35,079 nucleotides of DNA from Halomonas eurihalina (GTDB lineage: Bacteria; Pseudomonadota; Gammaproteobacteria; Pseudomonadales; Halomonadaceae): contig NZ_VTPU01000027.1 in the NCBI RefSeq assembly GCF_008274785.1, positions 1-35,079 of the forward strand. Reading direction: 5' to 3'. Position numbers and translations under genes: made by a program. The notes under the pieces are model-generated. The model was not told the DNA's origin, ran no database searches, and worked only from the letters and a program-made list of their open reading frames with translations. The number at the start of each line of letters is the position of its first letter. Within the stretch, counting starts at the first letter, position 1. This document shows, one piece after another, positions 27,712 through 34,927 of the stretch.

Positions 27712-29175
27712 TCAGGCCTTGTCGGCGCCCCGGGGCCAGGCCTTGGGGTCGACTTGGTGATTCAGTCGCGAAAAGCGCCGCGGATCGAAGTTGGGCTCCA
27801 GGCCATCCTTGAGCTGGCGCTCATAGTCCCGGAACAGGGCGATGGCCACCGGCGAGAGCAGCAGGATCGCCACCAGGTTGATCAGCGCCATCATACCCAT
27901 CGACAGGTCGGCGAAGCTCCAGATTGGGCCGAGGTTTGCCACCGCGCCGATCATCACCATCGCCAGCACTGCCAGGCGATAGATCAGGATGGCGCCAGGC
28001 GCGTATTTGGCGCCGGCCAGGTATTCCACATTGGTCTCGCCATAGGAATAGTTGGCGATCACCGAGGTGAAGGCGAACAGCAGGATCGCCACGGCGACGA
28101 ACATGCTGGCCCAGTCGCCGACCTGGTGCGATAGCGCGATCTGGGTCAGTTGGATGCCGTTGGCTTCGTCACCGGTGAGCAGTTCCGGACCGGCCATGAT
28201 GATAATGGCGGCGGTAGCGGTGCAGATTACCAGGGTGTCGAAGAAGACACCGAGCATCTGGATGAAGCCCTGGGCGGCGGGATGGTTCGGTTGCGTGGAC
28301 GCGGTAGCGGCGGCGTTGGGGGCCGAGCCCATGCCCGCCTCGTTGGAGAACAGGCCGCGCTTGATACCATTCATGATGGCCTGGGAGATGGCGTATCCGG
28401 CGGCGCCGCCGGCGGCCTGGTCGAGGCCGAAGGCACTCTTGAGAATGGTCATGATGGCCGCCGGCAGCTCGGTGATGTTGAGTAGCACGACTACGACGGC
28501 CAGCAGCAGGTAGATGACGGCCATCACCGGCACCACCAGCTCGGCGACCCGGGCGATGGACTTCAGGCCGCCGAAGATGATCGGTGCCACTGCCACGACC
28601 AGAACCAAGCCGACCACCCAGGGTGGCAAGGAGAAGGCTTCCTCCATGGCCAGGGCGATGGAGTTGGACTGCACGCTGTTGAAGGCCAGGCCGAAGGCGA
28701 TGATCAGGCAGATGGAAAACAACACTGCCAGCCAGCGCAGCCCCAGCCCCTGCGAAATATAGCGGGCGGGGCCGCCGCGGAAGGTGCCATCGCCGTGGTC
28801 CGTCTTGTAGGCCTGGGCCAGGGTAGACTCGACGAAGCTGGTGGCCATGCCCACCAGGGCCGTCATCCACATCCAGAAGATAGCGCCGGGCCCGCCGAAG
28901 TAGATGGCGACCGCCACACCGGCCAAGTTACCGGTACCAACCCGGGCGGCAAGACTGGTGGAAAGTGCCTGGAACGAGGAAATGCCGCCATCGGCACTGC
29001 GCGAATGGCGCAGCAGCTTGAACATGTGCCCGAAGTAGCGGAACTGGATGCCACGCGTCATGACGGTGAAGTACAGGCCTGCCCCGATCAGCAGGTAGAT
29101 CAGCAAGGAGCCCCAGATGAGGCCATTGCCGGCGGCCATCAGGTCCTTGAACAGTTCGGAAATAGAGAATTCCAT
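27712..29175 (-). CDS. AGCS family sodium:alanine/glycine symporter
   Basis: Inner-membrane amino-acid:Na+ symporter of 487 residues with about 11 helices. Family hallmarks are SSFQALSTSLAARVGTGNLAGVAVAIYFGGPGAIFWMWMTALVGMATSFVESTLAQ (about residues 66-121, with the AGCS signature GPGAIFWMW) and GLFSNEAGMGSAPNAAATAST further on. Substrates in the family are usually alanine or glycine, taken up with sodium, which suits a halophile. The start ATG is preceded by a possible sigma-70 promoter. It is divergent from the cytosine deaminase gene and has no operon partner. Confidence 0.94.
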   Translation of the reverse strand: MEFSISELFKDLMAAGNGLIWGSLLIYLLIGAGLYFTVMTRGIQFRYFGHMFKLLRHSRSADGGISSFQALSTSLAARVGTGNLAGVAVAIYFGGPGAIFWMWMTALVGMATSFVESTLAQAYKTDHGDGTFRGGPARYISQGLGLRWLAVLFSICLIIAFGLAFNSVQSNSIALAMEEAFSLPPWVVGLVLVVAVAPIIFGGLKSIARVAELVVPVMAVIYLLLAVVVVLLNITELPAAIMTILKSAFGLDQAAGGAAGYAISQAIMNGIKRGLFSNEAGMGSAPNAAATASTQPNHPAAQGFIQMLGVFFDTLVICTATAAIIIMAGPELLTGDEANGIQLTQIALSHQVGDWASMFVAVAILLFAFTSVIANYSYGETNVEYLAGAKYAPGAILIYRLAVLAMVMIGAVANLGPIWSFADLSMGMMALINLVAILLLSPVAIALFRDYERQLKDGLEPNFDPRRFSRLNHQVDPKAWPRGADKA

Positions 29176-29227
29176 GGTGTCGATATGCTCGTGATCTCAA
29201 TGAATGCGGGGGCCATTCTTCATGGAT

Positions 29228-29255
29228 GTCATAAAATGGCAAGGATTGCTGTCGA
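29228..29255 (-). promoter_or_regulatory. Possible promoter of the AGCS symporter gene
   Basis: On the minus strand TCGACA (29255-29250), five of six matches to a -35 box, and TATGAC (29233-29228) are 16 bases apart, about 52 bases before the start codon. Confidence 0.4.
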
Positions 29256-29283
29256 TATGGCCTTTGATGGGGAATCATTTCGT

Positions 29284-29323
29284 GAGACATGGTTGTGTTG
29301 GCCGAGACATGGTTGTGTTGGCC
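29284..29323 (+). repeat. Perfect tandem duplication of a 20-base unit
   Basis: GAGACATGGTTGTGTTGGCC occurs twice back to back (29284-29303 and 29304-29323) in the intergenic region between the symporter and deaminase genes. I see no gene in the rest of that 256-base region. Confidence 0.95.
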
Positions 29324-29431
29324 ATTGGCACTGTCATGGCGTGCTGAGTCAGGGAGCGAGGCGATGAACTGGTGCTTAAAGCAGCCCCGACGTAGGCTGG
29401 TGAGGGTCAGTTAACGAGGAGAGTGTCGATC

Positions 29432-29890
29432 ATGGACCATTTCATGCAGGCCGCCCTGGACGAAGCGCGCGCCGGGCTCGGTGAAGGCGGTATCCCCATC
29501 GGCTCAGTGCTGGTCCATCGAGGCGTGATCCTCGGCGGTGGCCGCAATCGACGCGTTCAGCTCGGCAGTACCGTCCTGCATGGCGAGATGGACGCGCTGG
29601 AAAACGCCGGGCGCCAGTCGGCGGATATCTACCGTGAATCAACGCTCTACACGACGCTTTCTCCCTGTGCCATGTGCACGGGGGCCATCCTGCTGTACGG
29701 CATTCCCCGGGTGGTGATCGGCGAGAACCGAACCTTCCTCGGTGAGGAGGCATTGCTGCGTTCGCACGGTGTCGACGTGGAGGTGCTCCAGGAGCCGGAA
29801 TGCATCGCCTTGATGGAGGATTTCATCGCCGCCTCGCCGGACCTCTGGTTCGAGGATATCGGCGAATCTCCGGGCCCCCGCGCGTCTTGA
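29432..29890 (+). CDS. Cytosine deaminase of the yeast FCY1 type (nucleoside deaminase family)
   Basis: A 152-residue zinc-dependent deaminase. The metal site is complete: H50 and catalytic E52 in LHGEMDALENAG, C79 and C82 in SPCAMCTGAI. The whole protein follows yeast cytosine deaminase (FCY1, 158 residues) as I remember it: GGIPIGSVLV, TLYTTLSPC, YGIPRVVIGENRTF and the C-terminal WFEDIGE (D142), which in the yeast enzyme closes over the base. It should convert cytosine to uracil and ammonia. It differs from E. coli CodA, which is an unrelated barrel enzyme. The ATG at 29432 is chosen: GAGGAG is 10 bases upstream, while a GTG at 29423 is too close. Confidence 0.88.
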   Translation: MDHFMQAALDEARAGLGEGGIPIGSVLVHRGVILGGGRNRRVQLGSTVLHGEMDALENAGRQSADIYRESTLYTTLSPCAMCTGAILLYGIPRVVIGENRTFLGEEALLRSHGVDVEVLQEPECIALMEDFIAASPDLWFEDIGESPGPRAS

Positions 29891-29947
29891 AGCGCCCGAG
29901 GATGTCGATACGGAGGGGCATCGAAGCTCCCTGAACGGAGTCGCACC

Positions 29948-30265
29948 ATGCTGGCTGAAACCCCTGATCCACCGTATTACGCGGTCATCTTCTCCTCACA
30001 ACGTAGCGATGTCGCGAACGGCTATGACGAGACGGCCGAGCGCATGATGCACCTGGCCTCTCAGCAGCCGGGATTTCTGGGCGTCGAGTCGGCGCGCGAA
30101 GAAGTCGGTATCACGGTGTCCTACTGGGCGGATCTCGAATCGATCAAGCGCTGGAAGGCCCAGGCCGAGCATCGCGAGGCACAGCGCATGGGGCGCGAGG
30201 CCTGGTACGCGAACTATCGTGTGCGTATCGCCCGGGTCGAGCGGGAATATGGCCTCGGTGACTGA
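29948..30265 (+). CDS. ABM-domain (antibiotic biosynthesis monooxygenase-like) protein
   Basis: A 105-residue protein with the dimeric ferredoxin-like ABM fold: YYAVIFSSQRSD, then GYDETAERMMHLASQQPGFLGVESAREEVGITVSYWADLESIKRWKAQAEHREAQR, the classical strand-helix pattern ending in W..H. It is the second ABM-type protein in the window and only distantly like the one at 3140. Its reaction is unknown. It lies 57 bases after the deaminase gene on the same strand and may be co-transcribed with it. Confidence 0.88.
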   Translation: MLAETPDPPYYAVIFSSQRSDVANGYDETAERMMHLASQQPGFLGVESAREEVGITVSYWADLESIKRWKAQAEHREAQRMGREAWYANYRVRIARVEREYGLGD

Positions 30266-30339
30266 GGCGTCGCCAAGGTGCAGGTTCGCGTCGGATCGTG
30301 TAGGCTCGCCGGCTCTTTTGGATCTCCAGGAAAACTGCC

Positions 30340-30678
30340 ATGAGCGTGATGCCTGCCTGCCCCGAATGCGCTTCTACCTACACTTACGATGATGGCCTGC
30401 AGTTCGTCTGCCCCGAGTGCGGCCATGAATGGTCGCAGCAGGCCAGTGACACGGCCGAGGACGAATCGGTGATTCGCGATGCCCACGGCACCCCGTTGGC
30501 CGATGGCGACAGCGTCACCGTGATCAAGGATCTCAAGGTCAAGGGCGCTTCATCGGTGGTGAAGGTGGGCACCAAGGTGAAGAACATTCGCCTGGTCGAG
30601 GGGGATCACGACATCGACTGCAAGATCGACGGCATTGGTGCCATGAAGTTGAAGTCGCAGTTCGTCAAGAAGGCTTAG
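30340..30678 (+). CDS. yjdM: Zinc-ribbon protein YjdM (PhnA family)
   Basis: A 112-residue cytoplasmic protein. The N-terminal zinc ribbon has C7-x2-C10 and C24-x2-C27 (ACPEC, VCPEC). The C-terminal PhnA domain is highly conserved: [50 protein letters not shown]. It matches E. coli YjdM nearly throughout. It was once called phosphonoacetate hydrolase-like, but that activity belongs to an unrelated enzyme and the real role is unknown. AGGAA lies about 8 bases before the ATG. Confidence 0.95.
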   Translation: MSVMPACPECASTYTYDDGLQFVCPECGHEWSQQASDTAEDESVIRDAHGTPLADGDSVTVIKDLKVKGASSVVKVGTKVKNIRLVEGDHDIDCKIDGIGAMKLKSQFVKKA

Positions 30679-30704
30679 GACTCCCTTCAGAAACCAGCAG
30701 GTGG

Positions 30705-30893
30705 AGGTGGGCTTTTCCGGCGACAAGCTCCGAAGTGTCGAACCATCTCTAGGGCGCTGTGAACCCTCCCCTGGGCGCGACATCCGCCTTCTATGGCGGA
30801 TGACCCTCGCGCCGTCTTCACTCCTGCACCCACTACCATTGAACATTTGGAAATGCGCTCTTGGACGCTGTTTGAAAGGTCGGTGGGTTTTCG
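30705..30893. repeat. Structured intergenic element, possibly dispersed repeat
   Basis: This gene-free stretch has a nested hairpin: outer GGCGCG (30774-30779) with CGCGCC (30808-30813), inner perfect CATCCGCC (30781-30788) with GGCGGATG (30795-30802). It is flanked by similar GGTGGG(C)TTTTC motifs near 30713 and 30880, the latter inside a small AGGTCG/CGACCT stem. Its look recalls repeated intergenic elements of Halomonas genomes, but only one copy lies in the window. Confidence 0.4.
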
Positions 30894-30900
30894 ACCTGGC

Positions 30901-31830
30901 TCAGGCGCGAGTGGACGCGAGTGGCAAACAGGCCGGCAGGCTTTCCCGCAATGTGCGGGGCTGCATGCCGAGGTCGGCGAAGGTGCCGACGCCTTCGCTG
31001 ACCAGGTTGTCGCTCTGCATGAGGATGACCTGGTCGCGGGTCAAGGGTGGTTCGGGCAGCCAGCCGAGTCCGTGGGCCAGGGCGTGCCAGGCGGCGAAAG
31101 GCAGAGGCACGAGAGGGCGCTCCCGCCCCAGGTGCTGCATCACCAGGGTGAGCACCTCGCGATAGCTGAGAATATCGGCACCGCCCAGTTCGAAGAGGTA
31201 ACGTCCTGGCCGGTCGGCGCTGGTGAGTCTGACGATGGCGCGGGCCACATCCACGACATGCACCGGTTGCAGGCGATTGTGGCCTTGCCCGAACAGCGGA
31301 ATCGCGGGAAGGCGGGTGAGCCTCGCCAGGTTGGATAGAAAGGCGTCATTGCGCCCGAACAGAACACTGGGACGCAGGATGACAGCCTTGGGCAGGGCAT
31401 CCATGACCGCTATCTCGCCATGTGCCCGGGCGCGGACATAGGCCGAGGCCGAGTCGCGGGAGGCGCCGATGCCCGAGAGTTGCACCAAGCGCTCAATGCC
31501 GGCTTCCCGCGCCTGGCGGGCCAGCGCGGCCGCCGCGGTGACGTGGATGTCCTCGAAGCCGACGTTGCGCGAGGCCACGTACAGACTCGTCGCGTTGACC
31601 ACCGCGCCGGCGCCTTCCAACGCCTCGGCGACGCGTCGCGGATCGCGGATGTCGGCCTCGAGGATTTCCAGAGGATCGCCATCTTCCGCCCACGACGGCC
31701 AGCGGGGGCGGCGTGCTACCAGGCGGGTCGGCCGGCCGCTCTCCACCAGCTCGCGCACCAGGACGGCACCGAGAAACCCGGTGCCGCCGAAGACCACGGT
31801 GGGAGGTGTCGTCATGGGCATTGGCGACAT
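30901..31830 (-). CDS. NAD(P)H-binding atypical SDR protein (NDUFA9/complex I-like)
   Basis: A 309-residue Rossmann-fold protein. The dinucleotide loop VVFGGTGFLGAVLVREL is at about residues 12-28. ADIRDPRRVAEALEGAGAVVNATSLY, IERLVQLSGIGAS and AVILRPSVLFGRNDAFLSNL follow the atypical short-chain dehydrogenase group that includes NDUFA9-like and YbjT-like proteins. These often lack the classical YxxxK pair and bind NAD(P)H as sensors or assembly factors; here YVRARAHGE occupies that place. The gene follows the quinone-oxidoreductase-like gene with 6 bases between, so it is the second gene of that operon. Confidence 0.87.
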   Translation of the reverse strand: MSPMPMTTPPTVVFGGTGFLGAVLVRELVESGRPTRLVARRPRWPSWAEDGDPLEILEADIRDPRRVAEALEGAGAVVNATSLYVASRNVGFEDIHVTAAAALARQAREAGIERLVQLSGIGASRDSASAYVRARAHGEIAVMDALPKAVILRPSVLFGRNDAFLSNLARLTRLPAIPLFGQGHNRLQPVHVVDVARAIVRLTSADRPGRYLFELGGADILSYREVLTLVMQHLGRERPLVPLPFAAWHALAHGLGWLPEPPLTRDQVILMQSDNLVSEGVGTFADLGMQPRTLRESLPACLPLASTRA

Positions 31831-31836
31831 GATGCC

Positions 31837-32838
31837 TTAGAGGCGTACCAGCATCTTGCCCTGATTGGCTCCCTGGAAAAGATCGAGGAAGGCGTCGGGC
31901 GTATTTTCGAGCCCTTCGACGATGGTCTCCTCGTAGTCGATCCGGCCGGCACTGACCAATGGGCCGACCTCCTCGAGGAAGTGCGGGTAGCGCTCCCAGT
32001 GCTCGAAGACGATAAAGCCCTGCATGCGCGCGCGGCGAATCACCATCATGGCCAAGTTGGAGGGGCCGGGTACCGGCGTCTCGTCGTTGTAGTGGGCGAT
32101 CATGCCGCACACGGCGATGCGGGCGCCTACCCGCAGGGTATTCAGCGCCGCTTCCAGACAGACGCCGCCGACGTTCTCGTAGTAGACGTCGAAGCCCTCG
32201 GGGCAGGCGGCCTGCAGGTCTGCCGTCAGAGTGGCGGCGTCCTTGTCGCGATAATCCACCGCCACCACACCACGAGCTTCCAGCCAGTCGCGCTTGGCCT
32301 GCGTGCCGGCAATGCCGACCACGGTGCCGCCCTTGGCCTTGGCGAGCTGTACGGCCAGCGAGCCGACGGCACCGCCTGCGGCGCTGACCAGTACATTGTC
32401 GCCGTCGTTCATGCTGGCGATGACGTTGAGGCCGGTCCAGGCCGTCATGCCGGGCATGCCCAGCACGCCGAGAAAGGCTTGGGGTGGCACATCGATGTCC
32501 GGCAAGGGCTGAAGGGCGTCGCCGGGCAACTGGGCGATGTCACGCCAGCCCCCCATGTGCACCACTCGGTCGCCTTCCTGGAAACGCTCGTCCCTCGAGG
32601 CAATCACCTCGCCCACGGCGGCCCCTTCCAGTGGCGCATCGAGAGCGAAGGGATCGATATAGGTCGCCACGCCGCTCATGCGCCCACGCATGTAAGGATC
32701 CACCGATAGCCAGGTGTTGCGCACGCGTACCTGGCCGTTGTCGAGTTCCGGCAAGTCGGCTTCGTTCAATGTGAACAACCCGCGTTCCGGGGTGCCGCTC
32801 TGGGGATATTCACCGATGCTGAAGTAGCGATATTTCAC
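31837..32838 (-). CDS. NADP-dependent medium-chain oxidoreductase (CurA/PTGR-like)
   Basis: Zinc-free MDR enzyme of 333 residues that reduces alpha,beta-unsaturated carbonyls or quinones with NADPH. LSVDPYMRGRMSG near the N-terminus, GMPGMTAWTGL, NADPH loop VSAAGGAVGSLAVQLAKAKG and FDVYYENVGG are hallmarks of the curcumin reductase CurA / leukotriene dehydrogenase / PTGR group. The substrate is not resolvable. It is the first gene of a two-gene operon with the SDR protein and is divergent from the GntR regulator, with 188 bases between. Confidence 0.93.
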   Translation of the reverse strand: MKYRYFSIGEYPQSGTPERGLFTLNEADLPELDNGQVRVRNTWLSVDPYMRGRMSGVATYIDPFALDAPLEGAAVGEVIASRDERFQEGDRVVHMGGWRDIAQLPGDALQPLPDIDVPPQAFLGVLGMPGMTAWTGLNVIASMNDGDNVLVSAAGGAVGSLAVQLAKAKGGTVVGIAGTQAKRDWLEARGVVAVDYRDKDAATLTADLQAACPEGFDVYYENVGGVCLEAALNTLRVGARIAVCGMIAHYNDETPVPGPSNLAMMVIRRARMQGFIVFEHWERYPHFLEEVGPLVSAGRIDYEETIVEGLENTPDAFLDLFQGANQGKMLVRL

Positions 32839-32940
32839 TGGTTGCTCCCGGTGATTGGCTGAATCTTGAACCCTACACCCGGCTCCGAACGATGGGAAGC
32901 CAGGGAATTGGCTGTATGGGGACTAAAGTCTAAAAGCATT

Positions 32941-32996
32941 GTGTCCGATTTTATCCGAAGCTATGTCCGACATAGAAAATTCATAGTCAGACACTA
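32941..32996. promoter_or_regulatory. Operator array upstream of the GntR regulator
   Basis: CTATGTCCGACATAG (32961-32975) is a perfect 15-base palindrome centred on C32968. A weaker related site, ATAGTCAGACACT, is centred at 32989, 21 bases away. A half-site GTGTCCGA is centred at 32946. The shared core is GTCnGA at two-helical-turn spacing, close to the regulator's start codon at 33027. This fits autoregulation by a FadR/FCD-type GntR protein. Confidence 0.6.
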
Positions 32997-33026
32997 CGCC
33001 CGCTCCTCAATCCGTACAGGCATGCC

Positions 33027-33824
33027 ATGTCTTCTGCCGCTTCCGATACTCGACGTGCATCGAGCCCCGATATTGCCGACTTCCTCGCCGAAGCCATCTT
33101 CGCTGGGGAGTATGAGCCGGGCGACTTCGTGCCCAAGGAGCTGGATCTCTGCGAGCGCTTCGGTGTCAGCCGCAGTACGGTGCGCAGCGCCTTGCAGACC
33201 CTGGTGGCGGCGGGCCTGTTGACGCGTATTTCCGGGCAGGGTTCGCGGGTGCGCGCCTTGCAGGAATGGCACTTGCTGGATCCGCGTGTCAGCAGCTGGA
33301 TGGCGCGCTTCGCCCAGCCGAATCCGCGCATCCAGCGCGAAATCTTCGCCTTTCGGGTGGCGGTGGAGCCCTATGTGGCACGCCTGGCAGCAGAGCACGC
33401 CACGGCGGCGGACCTGCTGGCCATCGAATCCGCCCATGAAGGAATGATCCGCGCCCTGGAGCATGATGACCTGCATTGGCAGGACATCTCCCATAATGAC
33501 TATGACGTGGCCTTTCACGAGGCGATCTTCGCGGCCTCGCACAACCTGGTCTGGGCGCAGATCAGCCACGTCCTCAAACCGGCCATCGCGCTGTTGGTGG
33601 AGAAATCCAACCATAGTGCCGATGAACTCAACGACAGCATGGAACGCCATCGCCGGGTGATGGAGGCGATTCGCCTGCGTCAGCCCCAGCGGGCCGCCAA
33701 GGCGGCCCTGGCGGTGCTGGAACGCACCGGTCGGGATCTGGGGCTCGAGGAATTGATACCCAGCATTCCCGCTATCGAAGTCCCGTCAACCGTTGCAACA
33801 ACAAGCGATAAGGAAGCCTCATGA
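33027..33824 (+). CDS. GntR family (FadR/FCD subfamily) transcriptional regulator
   Basis: A 265-residue regulator. The winged HTH reads AEAIFAGEYEPGDFVPKELDLCERFGVSRSTVRSALQTLVAAGLLTRISGQGSRV (about residues 21-75). The FCD effector domain follows, with FRVAVEPYVARLAAEHAT, DVAFHEAIFAASHN and MERHRRVMEAIRLRQPQRAAKAAL, including the Asp and His residues that bind metal in this domain. Such regulators respond to carboxylic or sugar acids. Its stop overlaps the start of the TRAP binding-protein gene by 4 bases (ATGA), so it is in the operon and very likely controls uptake of the TRAP substrate. The palindromes upstream suit its operator. Confidence 0.93.
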   Translation: MSSAASDTRRASSPDIADFLAEAIFAGEYEPGDFVPKELDLCERFGVSRSTVRSALQTLVAAGLLTRISGQGSRVRALQEWHLLDPRVSSWMARFAQPNPRIQREIFAFRVAVEPYVARLAAEHATAADLLAIESAHEGMIRALEHDDLHWQDISHNDYDVAFHEAIFAASHNLVWAQISHVLKPAIALLVEKSNHSADELNDSMERHRRVMEAIRLRQPQRAAKAALAVLERTGRDLGLEELIPSIPAIEVPSTVATTSDKEAS

Positions 33825-34840
33825 TGTCTCGCATGCCTCTCAAGACCCTGACTGTCGCCGTGCTCGGCGCCCTGGCCTTCAACGCCCAGGCCGCCGAGTA
33901 CGAGTGGACGTTCCAGACCTCGGAAACTGCCGGGGAGCCCCAGTTCGAGATGAAGAAGGCTTGGGCCGAGAATGTCGAAAAGATGTCCGATGGTCGCATC
34001 GCCATCGAGATTCTGCCGGTCGGCTCGGTGGTTCAGGCCAACCAGACGCTGCAGGCCGTGAAATCCGGCATCCTGCAAGGTCATCTGACCGATCCCAGCT
34101 ATTTCACCGGCCAGAACCCGGCTTTTGGCATGATCGGCAACCTGGTGGGGGCCTGGAGCGATCCCTACGACTTCCTCGACTACATGAACAATGCCGGTGG
34201 CGAGGAACTGTACAACAAGCTGGTGGAGCCCTATGGCCTGCATCTGATTGGTGCTGCCGCCACTGGTCTGGAGTCGCTGCCTTCGACCAAGCCGATCCGC
34301 TCCGTCGAGGACATGAAGGGCCTCAAGCTGCGCGCTCCCGAAGGCATGGTCTACAACATCTTCGAGGCAGCCGGCGCCACACCGGTCAACCTGCCGGGCT
34401 CTGAGGTCTATACCGGCCTGGAGAAGGGCGTGATCGACGCCGCCGACTACACGGTGTTTGCGACCAACCACGCTCAGGGGCTGCACGAGTTCGCTCCTTA
34501 TCCGCTCTATCCGGGCTTCCACTCGCTGCCGATGGTATCGGTGTCGCTGAACAAGGAACTCTGGGACGGCCTGCCGGAGGATCTCCAATCGATCCTCGAG
34601 ACCTCCGTGAACAGCCTGGCCTACGAGATGGTGGCCCAACTCAAGACCCGCGATCTGGAAGCCGTGCGTGAAGCGCGTGACAACCCGGATATCGAGATCA
34701 TCGATCTGCCGGCCGAGGAGCGCGTCAAGTTCCGCAATATCGCCAAGGACGAGTGGGCGAACTGGGCCGAGAAGAACGAGATCACCCAGGAGTTCTATGA
34801 CTCCGTGGTTGGGTATCTGGAAAACCATAACCTGATGTGA
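33821..34840 (+). CDS. TRAP transporter periplasmic substrate-binding protein (DctP family)
   Basis: Periplasmic binding protein of 339 residues for a tripartite ATP-independent (TRAP) importer. The signal peptide is residues 1-24 (cleavage after AQA). FQTSETAGEPQFEMKKAWAENVEKMSDGRIAIEILPVGSVV and the carboxylate-binding region LKLRAPEGMVYNIFEAAGATPVNLPGSEVYTGLEKGVIDAADY, with conserved Arg171, are family hallmarks. It most resembles members that bind alpha-keto or hydroxy acids, which I would not push further. The start overlaps the regulator's stop. The DctQ gene follows after 87 bases that contain a hairpin. Confidence 0.93.
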   Translation: MMSRMPLKTLTVAVLGALAFNAQAAEYEWTFQTSETAGEPQFEMKKAWAENVEKMSDGRIAIEILPVGSVVQANQTLQAVKSGILQGHLTDPSYFTGQNPAFGMIGNLVGAWSDPYDFLDYMNNAGGEELYNKLVEPYGLHLIGAAATGLESLPSTKPIRSVEDMKGLKLRAPEGMVYNIFEAAGATPVNLPGSEVYTGLEKGVIDAADYTVFATNHAQGLHEFAPYPLYPGFHSLPMVSVSLNKELWDGLPEDLQSILETSVNSLAYEMVAQLKTRDLEAVREARDNPDIEIIDLPAEERVKFRNIAKDEWANWAEKNEITQEFYDSVVGYLENHNLM

Positions 34841-34844
34841 AACG

Positions 34845-34872
34845 CATCGGGCCGACGCAGAGCGGTCCGATG
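34845..34872 (+). other. Intercistronic hairpin between DctP and DctQ genes
   Basis: CATCGGGCC (34845-34853) and GGTCCGATG (34864-34872) form a 9-bp stem (one G-T pair) with a 10-base loop, 4 bases after the DctP stop. No T-run follows. In such operons a stem here can keep the binding-protein mRNA more abundant than the membrane-protein part. Confidence 0.5.
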
Positions 34873-34927
34873 ACATGACCGGACGCGGCGGGTCCTGCGG
34901 GGCGCGCCGTTTCGTTGAGGAGTTCCC

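Noticed and set aside
31420..32709. A 429-residue plus-strand frame opposite the two-gene oxidoreductase operon
   Set aside because: It crosses two well-supported genes in antisense and shows no recognisable domain.
33680..34876. A 398-residue minus-strand frame opposite the DctP gene
   Set aside because: Antisense shadow of a gene with signal peptide and family motifs; no ribosome site.
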